Part shown: positions 22,101-37,100 of the stretch, one piece after another | How the letters are laid out: each line of letters starts with the position of its first letter | How positions within the stretch are numbered: the first letter of the stretch is position 1 | Assembly: GCA_944472155.2 (NCBI GenBank) | Contig: OX235273.1 | Coordinates: forward strand, 104,492,582-104,556,581 | Length of the DNA stretch: 64,000 bases | From: Trichobilharzia szidati | Taxonomy: Eukaryota; Platyhelminthes; Trematoda; Strigeidida; Schistosomatidae | Direction: 5' to 3' | Translations under genes and position numbers: made by a program | The notes under the pieces: model-generated | Databases searched by the model: none | What the model saw: the letters and a program-made list of their open reading frames with translations, nothing else | Told to the model about the DNA's origin: nothing

Positions 22101-25100
22101 GCACTAAGAAGACGTAATTTGTCTGAATCGTGTAATGTGTATTTGCCCAACCCATTTGGAACAATCTGACCACACACGGAGGAGGAATATGTGTGAAATT
22201 AATAAAGAGGTGAGAGGTGAGAAAATAAACAAGTGAGGTCAAGTTAAAAGGACATATTGAAGGTCAAAATAACAATGAAGACCACTAAACCAAATAACAG
22301 AGGTAATAGTACATCTGCCTAACTGGTATCAAAACAAAGTTTACCAAGGAAGGTTTAGTGTGATGACGAATTGTTTTTGAACGCATAAAAAGGTGGTTTA
22401 AACTTCCTAATTGCCAGTTAGGGCTTCCACAAACTTTAAGATACGCCCCAAACACGTTCTATAGATAGGTTTAAAAGACGTGTAAACATCAATTTTATAT
22501 CCTGTCTCTATAATATGTTCCACATTAGAGGAGATAGGTCGCCTGTTCTCACCATTAATGGGTTCTGGAGATTCAATTTGCTTCTGAAGCCCTTACTTTC
22601 AGAAATCAATGAGTCCTCCCTGTGTATGTGATGTTTACACGTCTTTTAAACCTATCTATAGAACGTATCTGGTGTGTATCCTAAAATTTGTGGAAGCCCT
22701 AACTGGCAATTAGGAAGTTTAAACCACCTTTTTATGCGTTCAAAAACAATTCGTCATCACACTAAATCACCTTCTTTGGTAAACTTTGTTTTGATACACT
22801 TAGGCAGATGTACTATTACCTCTGTTATTTGGTTTAGTGGTCTTCATTGTTATTTTGACCTTCAATATGTCCTTTTAACTTGACCTAACTTGTTTATTTT
22901 CTCACCTCTTAACTCTTTATTAATTTCATATATATATTCCTATGACAAGTCCGTGTGTGTGTGTGTGTGTGTATCAGATTGTTCGAAATGTGTTGCACAA
23001 ATACACAATACACGATTCAGACAAATTACATCTTCTTATCGCTTTATCTAAATTCATAAAGGGAACTAATTGTTTTAAATTCTTTAAGACAGTGAATTCC
23101 ATCTTAGTTGCTGACCTTGTAACCTGAAGGTTTTAGGTTCAATCAGTCCATGATCCTATCCAAATGTGATTCACACTTAACAACGAATTACATCATCCAC
23201 AACACACTATATTACTTATAAGTAGACATGTATTCTAGCGTAAAATTGTATTTTCACTCTGAATAAGTTGTTGAATGTGGATTTCATCACGAATTACCGA
23301 ATCAGTTAAAGCCCACCACCAGAGTATTGGACAGCTGTTTCGTCACAGATTGATCACCTTCAGAAGTAAGCACCCGCATGACCACACACTACGGATAGAT
23401 TCCAAGACTTTCCGATCATTAGGCCAGTGCCGCCGCTTGGTTTGGCTTTCACTTATCTCTAATTGATACGTTGGTCATGTGACGAAATCTACATGGAAAT
23501 TACTCAAAATCCCCATAGAAATCACTCATAATCTATAAAATATCAATATCCAGGTGTCATCATTGACGGCTACTGAAAGGATATCCTGAAGCTCTGTGTA
23601 CTAAAAAGTCGTGACGATCAACAATGTCAAGGTGTTAATATATGTGTAAAACTTGGGCACTGTGGTAGTAAGTAATTCCATATTAGTTTGTTTATTAGAT
23701 ATATCACACGGAAACCTTACTCAGAATTCTTAACAATGCAGGGAGGAATAAAAGTGGCTGGCATTCAAACCCACAAACTCAATTAGAAACAAGCTTTGTC
23801 GGTTAAAGGATCAATCCTGTGCAGCCTTTAAAACAAAACAATTTAGTTTATCTAATACCCTGCTAGAATGATTGTCAGGTCAAATACATAGGTCAAACTA
23901 GTAGAACAGGGGCAGTCAGACTAGCTGAACATAAAAACCTAGCAAAATCTAGATTAGTTGACCCGAATAAGATAAGAAATCTAGAGAATAGTTCAGCTAT
24001 AGCACTCACTACATGCAATTACACACAACCATACCATAGGATGGGTGGATAGGATGACAGTTTTAAAATCTAATATCACAGGGTGGAGGGAGGGAGAGAT
24101 TGATAACAGAAGCTTTGTTTATCGAATCAACTGCAAATACGTGTAATAGGAATGATTCAACACCTGTCCCAGATATCTGGAAAATTCTACTACCCCAACG
24201 ACGACAAATAGGAGAGGACAAAGAAAACTATAAAACTCAAGTTTCAAAGTCGTGTGATTATAATTGATGAAATGATTATGAACAATAAATTTTGTTCGAA
24301 ACGTCATCCAGTAAATAATACTGTTTCACTGACTGTATGATACATCTAATAAACAAACTAATATGGAATGTCAAGGTGAGAGTGAGGTGGATACTGCGTA
24401 TCGATGGCATTGGTTGGTAGTAGCGTTATATTACGAACTGAGAGAAGTTAGAATTCATATGGCATTGAATTCCAGCTCAAGTGGCTTAATGGTCAACGCG
24501 CGCGCTTGCCTGAGCTTGATTTCCAGTGGGGTTATAAAATGAGTAATGCCGAAGATTATCAAACTATGACGAAACAGCTATCCAACATTGCGACATGGTG
24601 GTCAAGGTCAGTCTGGAAACAAACTATATATATATATACAATAGGGAAGATTTGTAGCTCAGGTGGATGATTTGGTGTGGTTGTGTTCTCTGAGCTGGAT
24701 GGTTTGGTTGAGAAGCTTTCATTGCTCTACTGAGCAACATCTTCAGCGCATACTTCGATGTGAAGTGAGCTTTTAGAATTCTCTATGAGTTTATTAGTCA
24801 TCTCTTCTAGTAACCCTGAACGTGATTGGTTGTTTCCGTGTGACATTTCACCCCCTAGTTTGCTTGTCTCGGTGCTGGCTGCTTCTTTGTTCTGAATTTC
24901 GTTAGTCGTTCCTTCTGCTAGAGGCCTTCCTAGAGGCCTGGTATTCAAATGAATCAGCAATCAATAGACACATAGAGATTGACAAAATATGCCAATCCAT
25001 ACGAAGAAATTCACACAAAAACAAAGTCAAACTTCAGGTCAAGGAAACAGTCAACACCAAAACAAGTGAACTAGAAAGTGAGAAGTCACACAAAAACAAC

Positions 25101-28100
25101 CAATCACGTTCAAGGTTAGCAGAAGGAATGACTAACGACATTCAGACCAAAGAAGCAGCCAGCACCGAGACAAGCAAACTAGGGGGTGAAATGTCACACG
25201 AAAACAACCAATCACGTTCAGGGTTACTAGAAGAGATGACTAATAAACTCATAGAGAATTCTAAAAGCTCACTTCACATCGAAGTATGCGCTGAAGATGT
25301 TGCTCAGTAGAGCAATGAAAGCTTCTCAACCAAACCATCCAGCTCAGAGAACACAACCACACCAAAATATATATATATATATATTGTAAATATACTGATA
25401 CTTTGACTTTTCGTCTCACGTCTTTGTGTTTTGTCGCTTAAGTGGTGTGGGAGCTTGGGAAACAGGAAGCTGTTGTATACGATGATGAAGTAGCCTAGTG
25501 GATTGCGTGACCACCGCGTCCGTATCCCACTCAGCATCCCTAGTCAACTGAACGTATTACAAAATATAAAACATAAAATGGTTTCCAATGATTCACTGAC
25601 TGATGTCAGTTCGTTAACTAACTAACTAACTTAAAATGTGATGAATGTATGAAAGATGTGCTAAGTTTTCACTAGTTGATTGGATTTTCCTACACCAAAT
25701 GACAGAGAAAGGTGAAATAAACCTCACTTGAATGCGAATAGTCAGTTTATTCCCTAGAATTCCCTTAGCTTCGTCTATGTGTACAAGAAGAAGAAAAAAC
25801 TGACGAGTTCGAATTTCATCCGAAAGATTAGATGGAATACGATAATAATAATAATTTGCTTTATTCCAAAACAGTACTTGTGATACAGAATGGAATTCTC
25901 AGCATTTCACTACAGTATTGCGCATCCAGTTTGTACATTAACAATAAATAAAATTCTACATAGATTATGGGTAGTCTCAGTTAATTTTGACAACAACATA
26001 TTAGCATATCGGTAGCAAAGCCAAAAGTGAACAGAATGTTTGAAGGTGTCAGAAAGTAGATACTAGCATATTTACTGGTGTAGGCGGTGACAAAAAGGTT
26101 GAGATATACAGACTGTGAAAGAATGAAGAAGAATGTTTTAAGTAGAGTTTGTAAGAAAGAGAAAAAAAACAACACAAAAGAAAAACAAAGAAACAAAACA
26201 AAAAAGAGAAAAGGAAAAGAAAGAAAGAAAACGTTGTACCTATAAATGATATGAGTTGGAAAGACGAGATCCAATTGTCTACTGACTATTTAATAAGTTA
26301 TAAGTTTCACGCCTAATGCTTTCTTCATCGCACAGAACACGAGCCAAGTAGGATATGGTTGAGTTTTGTACTTGCTAGTGCGAGCATATAGTTTTCTATA
26401 TAGGCTTCTGGTCCTGCCTGATGAGATACAAGGAGAGAGTTGTGAATGAAGAGGGTGGTGTGAGTTAGATAGAATGGATTTAGCCCATTTTTCACATGAG
26501 TCCAAGTGCCTGTCGACCAGAATATTAACAAGCTGGTTAGGTGGCACATTGCTTACCTTGCTGACAACCTTTAACATCCTACGTAATAAGATATAGCCAT
26601 TCTTCAGTAGCCCTGGAAAAACTAAGGGGGAGCAATAGAGAATAATAGGCAGCATGCAAGAGTTAACGAATCGTAAGAGTAAGAGTTGGGTAATTTCAGA
26701 ATGTCTTAACTTCTTGATGTAGAAGGTAAGACGGAATATTTTCTTAGCAATCAACAAGATATGAGACGACCAGGAAAGATCAGTACATAGAATGACGCCA
26801 TGATATTTAATTTCCGACTTGGTCTCTATTTCAGTGCCATCTATGTTGCACACCTCGTGAGAGCTAACCAGTTTGTTTAGGTCAGATTTATGCCTAAAGG
26901 TGAAATTGACTGTTTGACATTTAGAGGGATTTAAGGTAAGACCGTTTTCCTTGGACCACTGGCTGATTTCTGATAAAAAGCCATTTAGTTTAGAGCAGTC
27001 ACTTTGACACTTGACAGGCAAAGATACAGTCAGATCGTCAGCATATTTAACAAAATTAATGTCATTTAAAGATGATAAGTCATGTAGAAAGAAAGAAAAG
27101 AGTAGTGGGGAGAGAGTACAGCACCTTGGGGGACACCAGCTTCAGTGTGAGCACAGGAGATGAGGATTTACCTTTATATACAGTGTACTGCATTCTGTTT
27201 GAGAAATAGGAATGCAACCAGTTTGTGTCATTGAGAGCTTATTTAGCAAGAGACATCTAGGTACAGAGAGTCAAAAGTAGAAGATAGCTAGCTAATGAAG
27301 AAATCGTTTCTTCTGTCCACCTGATAACTTTTATCAATCAAGTTGAAGTGAAATCGAGATTTCTATAGATTTTGTTTGACAATGTGTTCCATGTAATGGG
27401 TGTTTTATTAGGCTGTCTCTAGTGGTTCACCCTATATATCGCTTTTGTCTCTACAACAGCAGCTAAAATAATTTGTCAATGCACACAGGTAGACAAGTTA
27501 ACCGGTTGTCACCGGAAAACTGATAAACACACAGGTTGGCCTCTAAATGCGCGCCCATCACCAAAAGAATTTCAAACAGGATATTCCAGATTTTCATCAA
27601 CACTTAACTTCGCTGCATACTGAAGATCAGACGACCAGTTGCAAAGGATAAGTAACGAGGTAGTGTAGCAGTGCAGCGAACCCACCAAAAGCCTATTTTA
27701 TTACCTCATACACTGAAGAGACATTACACTCAAGGCCAGCTGCCTCGAGTGCGACCCGAATGGGCAACAAAGAGTTGGGCGTGTGTCGGAGAGTGACAAA
27801 GGATGAAGTAAGTAAACAAAAAGATCGCAGAGAACAGAATGTACTGCTGAAGTGCCCTGTATTCCACTCGATACCTAAGGGACGATACTAATAACGTAAT
27901 AATAATAATAATACTTCTCAATACTATACCTTCATAATAAAATTTATAAAATAACAACTACACCTACCGTACGGAAATCTTCAACCGATCGAAGTAAACC
28001 CTCTTCATCATGCATAATTTGTAAGAAACTTGAAGATGGAATTTTCGACTTAGTAGCCGTTTTCTTAGCCTTGACTTCTGTAAATAGAGAAAAGTAAAAC

Positions 28101-31100
28101 AAAAAAATGTTGGAATTAAAGATTTAAAAAATATATAATTCAATGTAGAAGAAAAGAAAGGGCAAGTGGTAAAGAATGGTGGCCCAAGCGAACAAGCCGC
28201 AGGACTGACCCTGAAGGAGAGCTTATCACAGTTTGTGTAGCCCTGTAATGAAATTGTAACATATATAAAACAGGGGTTTATTTTTGATAACGGTCTTGTG
28301 CGTCAGCGGTGGAACACTCGCCAACCACCGCCAACACCCCACGTGGTCCGGGGTTCGATCGCTGACCCATGCCAAGCCAGTATAGTAAGGCCAGTAAAGA
28401 GTGTAGTTTTTGGGCATGAGGCTTGCAACCCTACGGCGTAAAAATAAAACCATCGCTATCGGAACTTCAAAGCTCTAGCTTGAAGCCCTATGTTCTACTC
28501 GAAATGTAAGGGAATACAAGAATAATTTTGATAAAGAAAGTTTCTCAGAGTCTAGGAGAAAAAGATGTCAATCTTGGACGAAACAGCTGTCCAGTACTCC
28601 CTACGGGTACTGAAGTCACATATCGTGATGAAACTTGAAACCAATCGAATTTCCCTGCAAATTAACACTTGAAATTTAATCTATTGCTCACTCGTAACTG
28701 GCTACAAGAGGAAGTTGACTGAAGTTCTAGTGTGAAGTAGTGACCAGTGGGGTCTACCAAGCTATATATATCACAAATTGGCAGAGGTTAGACTTCATGG
28801 TATGGCCATTGCATTCCTTCCCAGTGGCTGGATGGTCGACCAGCTCACCTAGTAACCTAAAGATCCTGGGTTCGATAAATGACGATGGGGTGGTGGTCAT
28901 GGGTGAGCATTGTTGAAGAGTCCCAAGCACTAGAACAAGACAGCTGTCCGGGACTCACTGATTTTTTGAATGTTTAAATTGATGTCAAAGTTTATCACCC
29001 ATTTCATCTTCGTATACATAAACACAGTCTAGAAGACAAAAGACATGACACACACGCACACACACACACAAACAGACAGACATACACATACACGTTTGTC
29101 CGTATCAATGAACGTGAACAACTCAACAGAAAACTCAACCAGAGGAAACACAAGGAATGTTAAACAATTCTTGGAAGCTTGGTATTGAAACATTGGTATT
29201 GATATGGGTAACAATTATAAATCAATACAGAATAAGTCACGTGACCGAAATACTTAAAAATCCGGTCAAAAGAACGATCAATATTAACGCCTGGAGATAA
29301 TCGATCACAGTCAAGGTTACAAACACCACTAAGAGAGATAGCTGATTCACTCATGGAGAATTAAAAAACACAACTCAGTTTACAATTCTAGTCGCAACCC
29401 GATAGCTTCTGCCTTGATGTAATAGTCGGTTTTGCATATCACAATGATTCAACGAGCTATACTGCTGAAACTAATGTTCTACCATAGAAGGAGATTTAGA
29501 TAGCAGTAGATAAAGCAGATTATACTATGCTGAGGGGGAGAGGCTGTGGGAGAAGCCGTACTGCTGGGGAATAGGGATGTAACAGCAGTGAGGTGTTTCC
29601 CTCAGATGACCAGCATGTCAGCCAGTTATGTTGTCTTTCGCCTCTGGAGAAGGGGAGTTAGAAAATGTTTCTCCCAGCTAACCTTGCAGTGATCCGTACC
29701 TGGGCTATAGAGTCTTAACACGAACACTAATTCAGAAAGCAATTCAAAATAGGGCTATATATAGTCACGAAACACTAATGCTTCATCTGTTTTTCGGGTA
29801 ACTCAAGAAGTAGGAATCAACTTCCGTGGTTTCGGCAACCGGGAAGTAATAACCCCTTCCACACACACTACCTTCCATAGGCACACAAAGTTTTCTGACA
29901 TCAATCAGTCAGTTAGTCAGTGACAGTTGAAGTTAGTCCTGAAGATATTCTCCAGAAGTTTTGCAATTAAACTGTTTAGCACATACAATGTAAAGACAAT
30001 ATTAAAATGACTTTCATAGATTGAATACAGATGACAGGTCAGTGAATAAATAGGGGAACAGTGGTGGATAGAATCAATGAACTACAAGCAACTCAAATAT
30101 AGGCCTTTCAAACACTTTGTCTTGATGAAATCAGTGTAGAAATCTACTGAACTAATTCAGCATAAGGAACAATATTCGATTTCATCATGAGCTGACATTG
30201 GTTAGAGAATCACTGGGAAACCTGGGAGAACTGGATAGCTGTTTCGTCCCTCCCAGTTTGGGACTCTTCATTAGTACGCACACACCGGGGTTTGAGCCCA
30301 GGACCTTCTGGTTACAAGGCGAGCTGGCTCGTAGACCATTAAGCCACTGGGACCCGATCCAATGGCCAGTCCATGAATTCTAACTTCTGCCAATTCCATG
30401 AGATGCTCACTGGCGACTTGCCCTATTTAGGTAGGTAGTTACCTGGGGTTCAAGTGAGAAGTCGTGACCAGTAGGGTAGAGCAGGTCGGGTGTGAGGACA
30501 AATACTCGCCGAAGACATTGGCTAGTGGTCACGCTATGTCGTGAATTCATGGGCCATTGGATCGGGTCCCAGTGGCTTAATGGTCTACGAGCTAGCTCGC
30601 CTTGTAACCAGAAGGTCCTGGGTTCGAACCCCGGTGGGTGCGTACTAATGAAGAGTCCCAAACTGGGAGGGACGAAACAGCTTTCCAGTTCTCCCAGGTT
30701 TTCCAATGGTTCTTTAACTAATGTCAGCTCATGATGAAATCTTGTAACCAATCAAATCCCTACAAACCAACACTTGAATATTCGATTTTTTGACACGCTG
30801 ATGTAAAGTTGTCAGTCGGTGCTTCTACATGCTTCAGGGACTTGGCACATAACTAAAGGCATTTCCAACTGGGTATTACAGACCATTATTAACAGTGTTG
30901 TCTTCACTTTCCACAGATCAAGCAACTAGTAGTAGATTTAATAATGGGAAATATTCCCCATATCATGAATTAAAAGTCAATCTAAACGAAGAATATTCTT
31001 TTCAATAACTTCTCTTCAGACTCTTACAATTATAAAATATAATATTTATTATCCTTACAATAATGATAGCCAGTTATGCGGCTGATACATTTTTTAACGT

Positions 31101-34100
31101 ACGATAACAGATTAGTTATGGGGTGTCAAAATAAATAGTCTATTTGTGTGACAAACGTCGTGCTAGGCTGAAATCGATTACAAAATATTGTAAAATGAGA
31201 GACAATGGTGGTGATTAGTCATAATAGATTTGTAGAATGTGGGGTAGGAAAATTGACAAGTCAGTTCAAGGTTATAAAAGGTGTCAGCTGAGTGAGTGGA
31301 GTAGCTAGTACAAAGTGGTCTGTATTAAACAGGAGATAGTAAGAGGGACCAAGAGGGATTAGGAGTATCTCCCTTGAATTGGAGACGTAAAAACAGAGGC
31401 TTTTTCTCGACCGTTCTCAGTTCATGTTTACGACTATTGTAACCTATGTTGGCTTTAATAAACTTCCCTGGATATCCGTTCTCGCTTAGAATGTCTCGGA
31501 TGACCTGGAGTTCTTTCTCTACGCAGTCTTCGGAACAAATGAACCTCGCTTTAAGTGCTAAGCACCTGATCAGATTAGGTTTGTATTTCATCGGTACGAA
31601 ACTAAGGAAGTGTGTATACTGAGCTTTGGTCTCTAGCTTTCTAAATATGGTTCTTTTGATGGAATCATCATCTCTTCTCGTTAGTAGGACGTCGAGGAAG
31701 TGTGTAGAGAGTCGTTGTATTCTTCTTCGTAGGCAGTAGTAGCCAGAAGGGATAAACAACAAGGAACTCAGGTAACAAACCGACCAAGAATCTACCATCC
31801 AATAAATGTGCTGAAGGAAATCGAGATGGATTGGAAACACTCTGAGGAGGCCATTGAGTGACAGTAATAAGCACACCAGACACCAGTGCTTATGTGGAGC
31901 TCGAATAGGAGACTATGAGTTGGGCATTTGTCCAATAGAGACACATGGAGGAGATTGTGTTAGGACGAAGAAATTATAGACAACAGTGGAACCAGTTACA
32001 AAATACTGTAGAAACACACTGTGAAATGCTGATCTTCTGTTGAAGCCCTATGTCCTACATGGACATCACAGGCATTTGTAGCTTGTCCCGTGTGAGACCT
32101 CGCCATTGTAAGTGGGAGATATGAAAAGCCTGGCCAGCTGTCTTTGATCATAGGTGTCTGCGTTCTATGTCCCGTGTGAAGTGGTACAATAGGGTGAGCA
32201 GTATTGAGGTTAGGCATCGGCTGAGTGCTGGGTAAGTAGGCGAATCGATCGGCGAAGCTGTGAAGCTACATGGATTGATATGGGTAGAACAAGTGTCTAT
32301 CTATCACCTTCCTCGACAAAGGTCAATGTTAGCTGGCATAGGGTCAGGCTGGTGTGGTCAAACCAAAACATGGTTTCATCAGTCAATGAAATCCACAACA
32401 GTTAGTTTAAGCTGGCCACGTAGGGAGGTGTAGACTTGCTGGCTGGTTGGGGTCCTCGGAATGGTAGACACCAGTGACAGCTGGAGACAATCGGTGATAT
32501 GGCTCAAAATCCTGTTCTCAATGGCTGGTACAGATGCATCCACTCCTTGTGACTTATAATACCCAATAAAACTATATTGTTCTTCGTTATTACTATTCTT
32601 TTCGCCTCATATCTCTGTTTACTGTCTCTGTTTTGCATTTCTTTTTACTTTCTTCTCTTGCTTTGTGTGCTAGGTGAAGTGTGGCGACTCGAACTGCTGC
32701 ACATCGGTGCAAAGTTCTACGTTGAAACCAGTCAGCCAGCAGTCAGGTTGTCCAGTTTGCAACCATTGAGGTTCTACGCAAATAATGATGAATGAATGTG
32801 GTTTGCAGAGTTTTGAGTGACACAGCTGCTCTAAGGCGTTTCTCAATGACACCATCCACCCACGTATACATCATTTCACTGACCATCCATCCGTTTCGAT
32901 ACACACGTTTATCTTATTGCTGTTGCATTTCTATATCTTACTTCTTTGGTTTAGGGCTTCAAGCCTCTAGCTTGAAGTTTCTGTAGCAGGGTTTATTTTT
33001 ACAGGATGGGGTTGCTAGCCTCATGCCCAACCTTTCCTCTTCACCAGCTTTAGTTCTGGCTTAGCGAGATAAAGGAGTGCGCCGGCCGGGGATCGAAACC
33101 CGGACCATGTACATGGTCGGCGAGCGTCCTTACCGCTATGCGTTGCTTCAAAGTTTTGAAACACATGACGATGATGATGGGACTGAGGTTTTTCTCTTTG
33201 GGGAAGTTGTACATTTGATTCAACAGTCAATCAATCACTAGCTTAGTAAACAGGGTAAAGTTAAATGAAATGATTTACTGCGTTAAGATATTCCCACAAG
33301 TAGTATATTAGGCTGACATTAAAAAAATCACGTGTGTACGTACATGTATGTGGTTAGGCGTGCACTCACAATAATATGATGATAAACAACACGTGAACAT
33401 GTAATCAATATATATCACGTGTGTGTGTGTGTCTTCACTGTGATGATATACCCTAAAATACACTGTGTATACCATAACGTTAAAATATTAGATATTGGTA
33501 AGACTAATTAAACCGAACTATTGTACAAATGTGCAACAATCTGAGTTAACCCTCCTTCAACCAGGCAACTGACACCTGCCTACGTGGTTGATTCAATCAA
33601 ACCAACAGTCAAAGACTTGATGGATGGATGACCGGTTACGGTTTGGTCAACCCCAACTCTCTTCCGATCTAATCCTATGTCAGCTAACGTTACTTGAAGA
33701 GGAAGGCGATGGCTTAGGATACGTAGCAAGTGCCAAATCCATCTAAAAACGATGTAGCTTTGCAACCTTATATAGGCTGATTTGTCCTTTTTACCACCTA
33801 ACACTATACGCCTAACTTCCATACTACTGCTCACTATATTATGCGACTTAACACGGAAGATAGCACAATAACATCTTTGCTCAAACACAGTTAGCCTCTT
33901 TAAGTTTTCCACTTTCAACGAAGGATTTGGACTTCGCCGATGATATATATGTCTGATTTCTCACAAACTGGAAGATATGCAAGTGAAAAGCAACAAGTTG
34001 GCAGAAGAAGCATCCACAGAAGATAGGACTTCAGGTGAACATAGAGAAAACAGAGGTGATGAAGATTCCTAGCCTATCAGCAGCAACAACAACAGACAAC

Positions 34101-37100
34101 AATCAGCATAAATGCGAGAAATCTGAAAGAAGTAACCTCCTTTAACTACCGACATGGGAAGCATCGTTTCAACTACAGGAGGGACTGATGAGGATATCAA
34201 AGCAAGGATCGGGAAAACAAGACAAGCTTTCATCACGCTCAAGTCTGTGTGGAGGTCAACAGCACTCAGAACGAAAAATAAGATCCGGATTTTCAACTGC
34301 ACTGTGAAGTCAGTGCTACTCACTATACGGATCAGAGACTTAGCGCCGCGCCGCGTCACGAAGGGCACTTCGGACAGTCTACAGACTCACCAACAGCTAT
34401 CTTCGCTCAATACTCAAAATCAGATGGCCAGAAAAGATCAGCAACAGGGATCTCTGGCGATGAGCGAACCAACCAGGAACCGATTGTGAAACAAATAAGC
34501 CGGAAGAAATGGAGGTGGATTGGCCATACTCTGAGAAAACAAACCACTAAGTGAGTGACATCACACGCGAGGTCATCACTGTATTGGAACCTGGATGGGA
34601 AGCGGCGAGTTGGTCGTCAGTGCGAGAGTGACATGGAGGAGGTCATGTGAAGAGGAGATGAAAGCATGTGGGCAGACGTGCAGCCAGGTGAAAACGTTGG
34701 CAGAGAAGGGAACGCAATGGAGACGTGCGGCTGAAGCCCTATGTTCCTCTAGGAATTAAAGGAAACAATAATAATAATAGTAATCTCACAGCCATAGAGA
34801 AGGACATAACAGACTCTTGTGCAATACATGCATTGTTCGTTCGATAGTCGTATATCACGTCTACGCCAGAGATAACGTAAGCTGGTTGATGTAACTTCAC
34901 AAATAAATGAAGTCAACACGCCAATGAGGATCCATCGTGCAACATAACCTTATATTTCACATATGGGGAAAACCCCATGTCAAACATACTAAGATGTTTG
35001 CTCTAGGTATTCAGAAGACTTCATATTTTGTCAGTGTCTTCACCTAAAAGGATTGTATCATCTGCATATTCTAAATTGACGACTCTGCTCCACCCCTGAT
35101 AACTAGTCGATCCTTAAGTCGTTGAAATCGATCAAGGGCATATTGCTGTGACATCCATAACAGACACCCCTGGTTGTCACCACTTCAGAGGACAACTCTC
35201 AATAAGCTTTGATACGGCTTCATGAGTTCGAGTGGAACGCCTTGCTTAGTATGATATACTTTCTCAGGAGTCCCTTCACATCACACTGCTGTTTTGTCAG
35301 CGGAGTTACACTTTGCTTTCAGATAATTAAATCCATCTTCGATAATCTGTCGAAGGGTGAAGGTATGATCAATACACCATAGTCCAAGCTTATAACCTGA
35401 GCTTAGTCTACACAGAACTACTGAACCAAAAATTCTAGACCGTAAGTTAGCCAAGCTAATCCTCCTCCCCCCCCCACACACACACCTCACTATGATTATC
35501 ACAAGAAGGATTTACCACATGGTAGTATTTGAGGGAGAATCATACTTAAAAATGGTTATAAAATTGATTAAGATTAAAATGCATGTGCGCCAGTATTCAA
35601 CAATTTATTTCCATGTCATCAAGAGTTTCTAAGCATGGAGTTCTATTGACAAATCAAGACCAGCGGTAAGAGGACAATTTCTAACTCATAACATTGGCTG
35701 GCGGTTGCGGCGCGAATTGGTACAAATTGGAATTTATGGGCCACTGGGTAGGGTCTAAGTGGATGAATGACCTACGAAGTCGCCTTGTAACAGGAAGATC
35801 CTGGGTTCAATCCATGACTTTCGTTATGTACCCTAAAGAGTCTCAAATTAGGACGAAACAGCCATCTGGTAGTACTCTCTAGTAGTTTTCCAGTGGTTGG
35901 CTAACTAATATCAACCTCGTGATCAAACCTGTTTTCCATTATCTCAAATACCTCGAGAAACCTACACTTCTCAGATCAAGTGTCAATAACTCGACTGATC
36001 AATATCTCGTTTTGGGTGAAGTCCCGTGCCCAATCCAATCTTCAACTAACCTTGTAGATCAAAGTAGACATGATGATATAACACAACAGCCAACCTAACC
36101 ACCACCTTAGGCGTCGTGTCTGCATTATTTCTACAACTAGTTAGAAGGAAAACTGTTAACAATTATTACTGAACAGACTTCAATTTGTAGATGGTTAAGA
36201 CAGTGTCAGAAAACTTTGCCGGGACTTCAGTTTCATACTTGTTGGCAGTCATCTTGAAGGGATTAACGATATCTATTGTGAGATTCGAACCTGGGTCACT
36301 ACAGCCACCACCACCACCCAGTGCTGCAGTCAGAGACGTTACCACCACTCAGCTATTCGGCCCAGTCTCGTGAGTGACCTCCTCTGTAGAACTCTAATGG
36401 ATACTTACTAGGCAGTAACTAATATCACAGAGTGTCTCCAATCAAAAACTTCACTTATCATTCAATATCGTCATCACAATTGTTCATTTTATTTATTATT
36501 TGTATTCTCAATGATTCTCTATCTGTTTTTAACTCTCCATAATATATATGGTTTTGGTGCCTGCCGGTCTGACTATCTGCCTGCCTATGAGCTTATATGT
36601 CTGTATAGGCAGATTGTCAGATAGATGACACGCAGTCTGGTTGGCTAAATTATAGTTATACTGTATTGTATCACAGTCGTCGAAATATATGCAAAGAAGC
36701 ACTAGACAGATACGTGCCATCTGAACAAGGCACTGGTCGATGGTAATACTGTGAATATGTATATACATCCGAATGAATTACCTTCAAATAATAATAATAA
36801 TAACAATCATAAGTACATAACAATGCAAGTAAGTAGGTATTCACATTTCGTCATAAAATAAATTATCGACCCACTCTCTCTTAAACTGATCGATATAAAA
36901 AAACAAGTGATTTAGCTAGTTAGGTAGGTAGGCAAGGCAGGTAGGGTAGCTAGCTAGCTACCTTAACCTAAATAATATCTACCCACCCACCTAGCTACCT
37001 ACCTACCTACTTACTACAACACAGCAATATCCAATGACAATTGCCAAAAACAAAACCTGCTGACCAATATTCATTCATTGGTTTTTTCTTAAGAAAAATT

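Noticed and set aside
26325..26549. Second protein in LINE-C
   Set aside because: Shadow frame of the RT reading frame.
29029..29214. 61-codon minus frame with cysteine-valine repeats
   Set aside because: Translation of a CA microsatellite.
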